This document shows positions 58,036 to 64,000 of a stretch of DNA of 64,000 nt, in pieces. The DNA lies in assembly GCF_014397025.1 (NCBI RefSeq), contig NZ_JACJUO010000001.1, positions 639,501 through 703,500 of the forward strand. Direction: 5' to 3'. The notes under the pieces were generated by a model. It saw nothing but the letters and a program-made list of their open reading frames with translations, had not been told where the DNA came from and ran no database searches. Position 1 is the first letter of the stretch, and each line of letters begins with the position of its first letter. Source of the stretch: Ochrobactrum sp. Marseille-Q0166 (GTDB lineage: Bacteria; Pseudomonadota; Alphaproteobacteria; Rhizobiales; Rhizobiaceae). The position numbers were made by a program, and so were the translations under genes.

Positions 58036-59280
58036 TCAGCTTTCCGCTTCGGCCCGGGGATCGAGATTCATTGCTTCCGGCGTCGCACTTTTAACAGAAG
58101 GCATGCTTTTGAACTGTTCTTTTTCAGCTTTTGGTATCGATGCCCGTCTGCGGGAGCGGAACAGCGCATAAGCTGAAATTGAAATATGTGAGAGTGCGGT
58201 GACGGCAAACAGTCCTGCTGGCCAGAAAACATCCATGGCCGCTGCTGCTAGCAGAGGTCCCAGCATGGTGCCAAAGCCATAGAGTAACAGAAGGCCGCTC
58301 GATACTTTCACAAAGCTTTCCGATGTGGCGTGATCGTTCGCATGGGCGACTGCAACAGGATATAAAGCATAGGCCAGCGCACCATAGCAGCCGGTCATGA
58401 TAATGATGATTGTCCCATTGGATGGACCGATGATGAAGGCCAATAGGCCAACAAGTGCAGCAAGAGCTGCAACACCAGCAAGAACGTAGCGCCGGTCGAT
58501 GAGGTCTGAAATACGCCCCACGGGGATTTGCATCAAAGCCCCGGCAGCAATCGTTACGCTGACCATAAGCGCGATTTCGGTGGTCGAAATACCCGATTTT
58601 GCTCCGAAAACTGCGCCAAGCGTACCCCAGGCACCATTTGCAATGCCGATCAGGATGCAGCCGACAAATGCGGCAGGTGAATTGCGGTAAAGCGCCTTGA
58701 GGTCAAGTTGGACCTCGGTCAGCGGTTTTGGGCTTACTGCGGTTGACATGGCGGTTGGGATCAATGCCAGACAGAATAGAATTCCGGTGATCATAAAAAG
58801 GTGATCAGACCGAATATCGCCATTGGCAACCATCATCTGGCCGCTCATGGTTGCCCCATAATTGACCATCATATAAAGGCCAAAAATCTTGCCGCGGGAC
58901 TCATTGGTGGCGCGTTCATTAAGCCAGCTTTCGATGACCATGAAGGCACCGGCCATCGAAAAACCGGTAAACGTGCGCAGGATAATCCATGAAACTGCAT
59001 CAATATAGATGCCGGACAAAAGTGCGATGATTGCGGCACATGCCGCAAAACAGCCAAAAGCACGAACATGGCCAACACGCCGCACAAGGCGAGGGGCAAA
59101 AATACAGCCAGCGACAAAGCCGCCTGCCCAGGTGGTGCCCAACATGCCGAGGGATGCTACTGAAAAACCTTCTAATCCACCGCGCAATGGCAAAAGCAGA
59201 CTATGCAGACCGGAGGCCATTAACAGAAATGCTGTGCCGCAGAGCAGCGCCAGAACCTGAATATAAATTCGCAAGATCAC
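58036..59280 (-). CDS. Major facilitator superfamily transporter (YcaD-like)
   Basis: 414 residues with twelve predicted membrane helices and a cytoplasmic charged tail (last ~35 residues). The A-like motif is replaced by RLVRRVGHVRAFG after helix 2; FTGFSMAGAFMVIESWLNERA and GKIFGLYMMVNY in the N-half and GRISDLIDRRYVLAG between halves match the YcaD-type branch. Substrate unknown. No regulator adjacent. Confidence 0.9.
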   Translation of the reverse strand: MILRIYIQVLALLCGTAFLLMASGLHSLLLPLRGGLEGFSVASLGMLGTTWAGGFVAGCIFAPRLVRRVGHVRAFGCFAACAAIIALLSGIYIDAVSWIILRTFTGFSMAGAFMVIESWLNERATNESRGKIFGLYMMVNYGATMSGQMMVANGDIRSDHLFMITGILFCLALIPTAMSTAVSPKPLTEVQLDLKALYRNSPAAFVGCILIGIANGAWGTLGAVFGAKSGISTTEIALMVSVTIAAGALMQIPVGRISDLIDRRYVLAGVAALAALVGLLAFIIGPSNGTIIIIMTGCYGALAYALYPVAVAHANDHATSESFVKVSSGLLLLYGFGTMLGPLLAAAAMDVFWPAGLFAVTALSHISISAYALFRSRRRASIPKAEKEQFKSMPSVKSATPEAMNLDPRAEAES

Positions 59281-59349
59281 GTTCCCGGGATTTTATGAGG
59301 CGGCACATATGTCGCTTCGCTTTATTATTGATGCTGAAACAGGCTGGTT

Positions 59350-59541
59350 TCAGCGGAAAAGGGCCTCTGCCGCAGCGCGGCTGTCGCCCTTCTTAAGCCT
59401 TTCGGTTTTCAGGCGCTCGATTTCGAACTGGAGTAAAGCGATGCGCTGGTCGATTTCGATCACCGAAAGCAGAGACAGTTCATCATCACTTAGAGCCACA
59501 TTGACATGTTGCTTTTTAAGATCTTCATCAAAATCGCTCAT
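59350..59541 (-). CDS. DUF1192 small protein
   Basis: 63 residues, MSDFDEDLKKQHVNVALSDD then ELSLLSVIEIDQRIALLQFEIERLK, a C-terminal coiled coil typical of DUF1192. Function unknown. GGAGG-like site upstream of the ATG. It is adjacent to and divergent from the quinone oxidoreductase, as often seen in alphaproteobacteria. Confidence 0.88.
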   Translation of the reverse strand: MSDFDEDLKKQHVNVALSDDELSLLSVIEIDQRIALLQFEIERLKTERLKKGDSRAAAEALFR

Positions 59542-59716
59542 GGCCTTCCTCCGGAGTCTATGATGCGCTTATAAAGACAGAAAAGATTTAACACCTTGAA
59601 TCTTCGCATATATATTTTCAGAAATCGATACCGAATTGTTTAAACCGCATGGTGCGGTTGTCTGTGATTATGCGTGCCATATTTTGCGGAAACAAGATCG
59701 AACAGGAGCTTGGAGC

Positions 59717-60721
59717 ATGATGGCTGAACTTCCCTCCCAGATGACGGCAATTGAAATCGCTGAACCGGGTGACGCAAAAGTGTTGCGGCCTGTTCTGCGC
59801 GCGGTCCCTCAACCGAAAGCGGGTGAGATCCTTGTCCGTGTGCGCGCTGCGGGCGTGAACCGCCCCGATGTTCTGCAACGACAGGGCAGCTATGCCCCGC
59901 CAGCAGGGGCATCGGACATACCTGGACTGGAGATTGCTGGTGATGTTGTGGCTTTGGGAGAAGGTGTTAAGCGATATCGCATTGGTGATGCAGTTGTCGC
60001 GCTGCTTGCCGGTGGCGGTTATGCAGACTATGCAACGGTGCATGAAAGCACCGCGCTGCCGTTGCCAACAGGCTATGGCTATATTGAAGCTGCGGCCATA
60101 CCGGAAACCTTCTTCACGGTCTGGCACAATGTGTTTGAGCGCGGCGGGCTGAAAGAAGGAGAGACATTGCTGATTCATGGTGGCTCATCCGGCATTGGTA
60201 CGACTGCCATCCAGCTTGCCAAGGCTTTCGGCGCGACGGTGATCATAACCGCTGGTTCTGCTGATAAATGTGAAGCTTGTCTCAAGCTTGGTGCTGATCG
60301 CGCCGTCAATTATCGCGACGAAGATTTTGTCACTGTTGTGAAAGAGATGACTGGCGGCAAAGGTGTGGATGTCATTCTCGATATGGTCGGTGGCGATTAT
60401 GTCGATCGCAATTACAAAGCTGCTGCCGATGATGGCCGTATCGTTCAAATAGCTTTTCTGAATGGCGCCAAAGCAACCGCCAATTTTGCACTTTTGATGA
60501 CCAAGCGCCTCACGCATACCGGTTCGACACTGCGTTCGCGGTCTGTCGAGTTCAAGGCTGGCATTGCACGCGAATTGGAAGCAAAAGTCTGGCCGCTTCT
60601 GGCTGAGCGCCGCGTTGCACCCGTGATGGATATGGTATTTCCATTGAAAGACGCCTGGCGGGCCCATGATCGGATGGAGGGCAGTCAGCACATCGGTAAA
60701 ATCGTGCTGGATGTTGTATGA
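59717..60721 (+). CDS. NAD(P)H quinone oxidoreductase, zinc-independent MDR family
   Basis: 334 residues (333 from the next ATG). Enzyme of the QOR/PIG3 branch that reduces quinones. GVNRPDVLQRQGSYAPPAGA in the N-domain, the Rossmann motif GGSSGIGTTAIQLAKAFGA and the late VFPLKDAWRAHDRMEGSQHIGKI are typical; zinc ligands of alcohol dehydrogenases are absent. Ribosome site AGGAG eight bases before ATG 59717. Divergent from DUF1192 and followed by the DUF1013 gene after a 150-base gap. Confidence 0.93.
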   Translation: MMAELPSQMTAIEIAEPGDAKVLRPVLRAVPQPKAGEILVRVRAAGVNRPDVLQRQGSYAPPAGASDIPGLEIAGDVVALGEGVKRYRIGDAVVALLAGGGYADYATVHESTALPLPTGYGYIEAAAIPETFFTVWHNVFERGGLKEGETLLIHGGSSGIGTTAIQLAKAFGATVIITAGSADKCEACLKLGADRAVNYRDEDFVTVVKEMTGGKGVDVILDMVGGDYVDRNYKAAADDGRIVQIAFLNGAKATANFALLMTKRLTHTGSTLRSRSVEFKAGIARELEAKVWPLLAERRVAPVMDMVFPLKDAWRAHDRMEGSQHIGKIVLDVV

Positions 60722-60873
60722 TTTCCAACGTTTTACAGAGAAGGTTTGTTGGCATGGCAGCAGTTTCTTGCTCTGTGCTCAAAAAAAATATATATAGACC
60801 GTGATTTCCCGGAATTTGTGGTTTTTCCCACGGCCCGCCCTACCGGAGCGGACGAACAAGAGGATTATATCTA

Positions 60874-61557
60874 ATGGCCACCCAGCTTCTTATGCCGAAG
60901 GCAACGGCAGTCTGGCTCGTTGATAATACGGCTCTGTCCTTTGATCAGATCGCGGCTCTGTGCAAGCTGCATCCGCTTGAAGTGAAGGCGATTGCGGACG
61001 GTGAGGCCTCGCAGGGTATCAAGGGACTTGACCCGGTTATCACTGGCCAGCTGTCGCGCGAAGAAATTGCAAAGGGTGAAAAAGACCCATATCATCGTGT
61101 GAAGCTCTCGGAGCCAAAGGTTCGTGTGCCGGAAGCCAAGCGCAAGGGTCCGCGCTATACACCGCTTTCAAAGCGCCAGGATCGCCCAAACGCGATTCTC
61201 TGGTTGGTTCGCAACCATCCGGAACTCAAAGATGCGCAGGTGTCTCGTCTGGTTGGAACGACCAAGTCGACTATTGAGCAGATTCGTAATCGCACTCATT
61301 GGAACTCCGCAAGCCTTACAGCGATGGATCCGGTAACGCTCGGTCTTTGCACGCAGATCGATCTGGATATTGAAGTTGATCGCGCAGCGCGTAATCGTCC
61401 TATTGTTGAATCCGACAATACACTTCTGCCGGCATCTGCGACCGAAAACTTCGATTATCGTGATGAAAAGCCTGAAGAAGAAGAGCTGGATGCGGAAAAA
61501 GTTTTCGCCAAGCTTTCTTCGTTGAAGAGCACAAACACCGACGAAGACGAAGAATAA
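60874..61557 (+). CDS. DUF1013 transcriptional regulator (TrcR-like)
   Basis: 227 residues, alphaproteobacteria-specific. N-terminal ATAVWLVDNTALSFDQIA and central NAILWLVRNHPELKDAQVSR are two related helix-turn-helix-like halves; KSTIEQIRNRTHWN follows and the C-terminus is acidic. The Caulobacter homologue is called TrcR, a cell-cycle-linked regulator that contacts RNA polymerase, as I recall. AAGAGG stands before the ATG. Monocistronic with terminator. Confidence 0.9.
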   Translation: MATQLLMPKATAVWLVDNTALSFDQIAALCKLHPLEVKAIADGEASQGIKGLDPVITGQLSREEIAKGEKDPYHRVKLSEPKVRVPEAKRKGPRYTPLSKRQDRPNAILWLVRNHPELKDAQVSRLVGTTKSTIEQIRNRTHWNSASLTAMDPVTLGLCTQIDLDIEVDRAARNRPIVESDNTLLPASATENFDYRDEKPEEEELDAEKVFAKLSSLKSTNTDEDEE

Positions 61558-61576
61558 GCTTTCCTCGACCAAACAT

Positions 61577-61607
61577 AAAAAAACCCGCCGAATCGGCGGG
61601 TTTTTTT
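61577..61607 (+). terminator. Rho-independent terminator of the DUF1013 gene
   Basis: AAACCCGCCG/CGGCGGGTTT stem with AAT loop and a T7 run; the A-rich 5-prime side makes it usable for the convergent WYL gene too. Confidence 0.93.
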
Positions 61608-61623
61608 ATACTGCTTGGGAAGA

Positions 61624-62325
61624 TCAATCTTTGAACGCGTTGTATTCGCTCAATTCCATGAGCCGATAAAAGTCAGCCAGTGTTTTGCCGCGTTCTGAAC
61701 GGAATGTGCGACCAGCCTTGTCGGCGGCGATGATGCGGTCCGTGCGAAACGTGCGGAAAGCATTGCGCAATTCGCACCAGCCGATCACAGTCCAAACTTT
61801 ACCCCAGAACCAAAGACCAAGCGGACGAATGTCACGCTCACTCTCACGTGCTTCAAGATCGCGATAGCGTATGTTAAGCACCGTGCCTTCATCGACCGCA
61901 CGTTCAACGGCATCAATAATACGACGTTCATCCACGCTGATGGAAGTGGACGGCGCATGGATTTGCGTGCCGGTAATGCGCGCTCGTTCTTCCTTGGGCA
62001 GAACGGCTTCGATCTTCACCAGTGCCTCTTCGGCACCCCGCGCCATGGACACACCGCCCCATGCACGGATCAGGCGCGCGCCTGCGACCAGTGCTACGAT
62101 TTCATCCCGCGTGAACATCAGCGGCGGCAGTTCAAAACCTTGCCGGAGAATATAGCCGACACCAGCCTCACCATCGATAGGCACGCCTGTTGACTGCAAA
62201 TCAGCAATGTCGCGATAGATGGTTCGTTCTGACACTTCCAGCCGTTCGGCAAGTTGCCGAGCGGTGACAAGCCTGCCACCACGAAGATGCTGAACGATCT
62301 GGAAAAGACGGTCTGCACGGCGCAT
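61624..62325 (-). CDS. YafY-type HTH/WYL-domain transcriptional regulator
   Basis: 233 residues from ATG 62325 (MRRADRLFQIVQHLRGG). N-terminal HTH_11 (residues 5-55, with LAERLEVSERTIYRDIADLQ), then a WYL ligand domain (about 140-220) with IRPLGLWFWGKVWTVIGWCE, where the usual W-Y-L triplet varies. WYL domains bind nucleic acid or small ligands. It starts seven bases after the DUF1127-like gene, so both are in one unit. Confidence 0.9.
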   Translation of the reverse strand: MRRADRLFQIVQHLRGGRLVTARQLAERLEVSERTIYRDIADLQSTGVPIDGEAGVGYILRQGFELPPLMFTRDEIVALVAGARLIRAWGGVSMARGAEEALVKIEAVLPKEERARITGTQIHAPSTSISVDERRIIDAVERAVDEGTVLNIRYRDLEARESERDIRPLGLWFWGKVWTVIGWCELRNAFRTFRTDRIIAADKAGRTFRSERGKTLADFYRLMELSEYNAFKD

Positions 62326-62332
62326 TCCCGAT

Positions 62333-62518
62333 TTACTCTCCGCTACATTGTTTTGCTTTGCGCTGTTCAAGATAACGGTCCGGCCAGCCCATATCCTTAC
62401 GCAGCTCGCTCGGTAGGTTATCCAATGCGCGCTGCGTGCGTACAAAACGCCGACGTTCGTCCTGCTTGCGCTTATAATCTTTCAGAATTGCCAGCAGTGG
62501 TGCGATTGCGAATGCCAT
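62333..62518 (-). CDS. Small DUF1127-like basic protein
   Basis: 61 residues: hydrophobic N-terminus MAFAIAPLLAILKDYKRKQDE, then an arginine-rich stretch and LDNLPSELRKDMGWPDRY, which resembles the DUF1127 signature of a basic helix plus an LRDIG-type motif. Several DUF1127 proteins of Rhizobiales bind RNA or affect phosphate and stress responses. Precedes the WYL regulator by seven bases. Confidence 0.8.
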   Translation of the reverse strand: MAFAIAPLLAILKDYKRKQDERRRFVRTQRALDNLPSELRKDMGWPDRYLEQRKAKQCSGE

Positions 62519-62558
62519 GGTGAATCCCTCTTCTCTTGAAGAGTACTATGACACAGGC

Positions 62559-62582
62559 CTCCTGACAGCTGTCTGTCAGGAG
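62559..62582. terminator. Inverted repeat between the SDR and DUF1127-like genes
   Basis: CTCCTGACAG/CTGTCAGGAG perfect 10-bp arms, loop CTGT. A short T-run follows only on the + side; on the minus strand, where both neighbours are transcribed, it lacks one. Operator or weak terminator. Confidence 0.45.
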
Positions 62583-62631
62583 CAATTTTTAATTATCATC
62601 TTACCGATATACGCAAACGGAAACTGTTTGA

Positions 62632-63423
62632 TCAGACCTTGAAAGGCGGCTCTGCCGTATAGCTCAGCGGTAAGCGGCCACCATCGGCATAGATCGTCTG
62701 GCCTGTCACATAGCTTGAATCACGCGATGCGAGAAATGCCGCTATTGCTGCAATTTCAGATGCTTGCCCTATTCTTCCCAGCGGCGTATGCGCGAGTATC
62801 TTCTTGCGTAGCTCGTTATCTTTGTTCACTGCAGACAACATATCGGTCTCGATTGAGCCGGGGCCGATTGCGTTGACGCGAATGCCCCATTTTGCAAGCG
62901 CCACTGCCATCGTGCGTGTCAGTTGGTTCACGCCGCCCTTGGATACAGAATAGGCAAGCTGATCGGGCAGGCCGAATATCGCGTTGACCGAAGACATATT
63001 GATAATGCTGCCAGCCTCGCCACCGGCTTCAACGCGTGCGACCATGCGTTTTGCGACGGCCTGACCGCAGAGAAAAGCGCCCTTGAGGTTGACGCGCATC
63101 ACGCGGTCGAAATCGTCTTCTTTCAGATCCAGAAACTCCGCCTGATGCACCACGCCCGCATTGTTGACGAGGATGTCGATCTCACCAAGATTCGCCGTGG
63201 CATAGGTCAGCAGATTATGAATATCGAGCTTGTCGCCCACGTCACACGCGATGGCGAGAATTCGGCCATATTGCTCAAGATCCCGGACAGCTTTTGTGGC
63301 TCCTGCACCATCGACATCCGACAAGACGACACTTGCGCCATCCATTAAGAAGCGCTTGGCAATGGCATAGCCAATACCGCGGGCCGCACCCGTGACGATC
63401 GCCACCTTGCCTTCTAACTGCAT
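62632..63423 (-). CDS. Short-chain dehydrogenase/reductase
   Basis: 263 residues. Cofactor motif VTGAARGIGYAIA, aspartate 37 after strand 2 (VVLSDVDGAG) suggests NAD rather than NADP, NNAG at 90, and the catalytic Ser-Tyr-Lys in INMSSVNAIFGLPDQLAYSVSKGG. Substrate not evident; the sugar- or polyol-dehydrogenase branch is possible. 77 bases downstream of prpE with two hairpins between, one covering its ribosome site. Confidence 0.92.
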   Translation of the reverse strand: MQLEGKVAIVTGAARGIGYAIAKRFLMDGASVVLSDVDGAGATKAVRDLEQYGRILAIACDVGDKLDIHNLLTYATANLGEIDILVNNAGVVHQAEFLDLKEDDFDRVMRVNLKGAFLCGQAVAKRMVARVEAGGEAGSIINMSSVNAIFGLPDQLAYSVSKGGVNQLTRTMAVALAKWGIRVNAIGPGSIETDMLSAVNKDNELRKKILAHTPLGRIGQASEIAAIAAFLASRDSSYVTGQTIYADGGRLPLSYTAEPPFKV

Positions 63424-63430
63424 CGATCAT

Positions 63431-63474
63431 TCTCCGATTTTTGTCGGAGAGTGGACCGGCGAATTTCGCCGGTC
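63431..63474 (-). promoter_or_regulatory. Paired hairpins between prpE and the SDR gene
   Basis: GACCGGCGAA/TTCGCCGGTC (63454-63474, perfect 10 bp) and TCTCCGA/TCGGAGA (63431-63450). On the minus strand the second contains the GGAGA ribosome site of the SDR gene in its stem, so folding could limit translation. No U-run for termination. Confidence 0.5.
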
Positions 63475-63500
63475 AAGAGTTTGGAGCGTGATAACAAAGC

Positions 63501-64000
63501 TCAGGCAAAGGCCAGGCCGATATGGCGCTCACGCAGAACCGTGCTGATTTCATCGAGAATCATCGGATCATCAATGGTGGCAGGCATTTTCCATTCTTCA
63601 CCATCAGCGATTTTCTGGATCGTTGAACGCAGTATCTTTCCGGAGCGGGTTTTTGGCAGCCGTTTGACGGTGAGAGCCAGTCGGAAAGCCGCGACCGGAC
63701 CAATGGCATTGCGAATCATGCTCACGCATTCCTTTTCGACTTCAAGCGGGTTGCGGTCGATATTGGATTTGAGCACAAGAAAGCCGCAAGGCACCTGTCC
63801 TTTCACGGAATCAGAAATGCCAAGCACCGCGCATTCTGCAACGTCAGGGTGGCTGGAAAGCACTTCCTCCATGGCTCCTGTCGACAAACGATGGCCCGCG
63901 ACATTGATGATGTCGTCCGTGCGGCTCATGATGTAGAGATAGCCATCTTCATCCATATAGCCCGCATCAGCGGTTTTATAGTAGCCAGGGAACTCGTTGA
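63501..64000 (-). CDS. prpE: Propionyl-CoA synthetase PrpE, C-terminal part (5-prime end beyond the window)
   Basis: About 166 C-terminal residues of an AMP-forming acyl-CoA synthetase of roughly 630. YYKTADAGYMDEDGYLYI, DDIINVAGHRLSTGAMEEVL and the acetylatable lysine in PKTRSGKILR are seen. The GHRLSTGAMEEV version is that of PrpE, whereas acetyl-CoA synthetase has GHRLGT. Activates propionate to propionyl-CoA in the cytoplasm; its partner methylcitrate or carboxylase genes are not in view. Confidence 0.9.
   Translation of the reverse strand, partial: NEFPGYYKTADAGYMDEDGYLYIMSRTDDIINVAGHRLSTGAMEEVLSSHPDVAECAVLGISDSVKGQVPCGFLVLKSNIDRNPLEVEKECVSMIRNAIGPVAAFRLALTVKRLPKTRSGKILRSTIQKIADGEEWKMPATIDDPMILDEISTVLRERHIGLAFA

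Noticed and set aside
63501..64000. Calling the truncated acyl-CoA synthetase acetyl-CoA synthetase (Acs)
   Set aside because: The GHRLSTGAMEEV segment is the PrpE form; Acs has GHRLGT at that place.

Overview
The window reads as a housekeeping stretch of the main chromosome of an alphaproteobacterium of the Brucella/Ochrobactrum group (Brucellaceae). This rests on close recall-level protein matches (AtpH, IspG, the hydroxyproline epimerase PrpA, the UPF0335/DUF2312 protein), on gene order typical of Rhizobiales (atpHAGDC without the Fo genes; SUV3-like helicase, S4 protein, fdxA, carD, rpoH), and on RIME/Bru-RS type short palindromic repeats. No tRNA, rRNA, insertion sequence, prophage or CRISPR array was seen. 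Coding density is high and codon use is uniform, except for a strikingly AT-rich patch near 31.1-31.45 kb.

Layout. 0-9 kb: transaldolase (cut by the window edge), primosomal helicase priA, a small membrane protein, then the F1 ATP synthase operon. 9-13 kb: a MarR regulator, a tiny predicted exported protein, and a D-hydroxyproline module (FCD-type GntR repressor, FAD amino-acid oxidase, 4-hydroxyproline 2-epimerase). 13.3-20.6 kb: a complete branched-chain/amino-acid ABC transporter, livHMGF plus a small membrane protein and two tandem paralogous binding proteins. 20.9-26.5 kb: pyruvate carboxylase, then an overlapping DeoR regulator/MFS transporter pair. 26.5-33.3 kb: 3-hydroxybutyrate dehydrogenase, the isoprenoid genes ispG and ispA, peptidoglycan transglycosylase mtgA, rpmF, a GlcG-like protein and acetyl-CoA acetyltransferase. 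34-40.7 kb: SUV3-like RNA helicase, S4 protein, ferredoxin, CarD and a heat-shock sigma factor of the RpoH2 type. 40.7-47.9 kb: MOSC protein, M48 metalloprotease lipoprotein, the thiBPQ thiamine transporter under a TPP riboswitch, thiamine pyrophosphokinase, and a glycine-zipper lipoprotein. 48-64 kb: ABC-F ATPase, aldo/keto reductase, GapR-like protein, an N-formylglutamate amidohydrolase family protein, a DUF1036 protein with pyruvate kinase, a TPR protein, rpmJ, purEK, two DUF465 proteins, an MFS transporter, DUF1192, a quinone oxidoreductase, a DUF1013 regulator, a WYL regulator, an SDR, and the 3-prime part of propionyl-CoA synthetase.

How the parts fit. Several units work together: D-hydroxyproline catabolism beside an amino-acid importer; thiamine uptake (thiBPQ) and activation (TPK) on divergent sides of one control region; pyruvate kinase and pyruvate carboxylase in central carbon flow; acetoacetyl-CoA/3-hydroxybutyrate enzymes; general stress control of rpoH through a matching EcfG-type promoter. 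I did not find a clearly new multi-gene system. The best leads for undescribed biology are non-coding: a diverged duplication of a GANTC-containing module before the SUV3-like helicase (33.29-33.72 kb), a long perfect inverted repeat after the S4 gene (37.6 kb), a structured 3-prime region between purK and rpmJ that might hold a small RNA, an AT-rich island with its own palindrome and tiny ORF (31.1-31.45 kb), and a fused helix-hairpin-helix-like domain on LivG.
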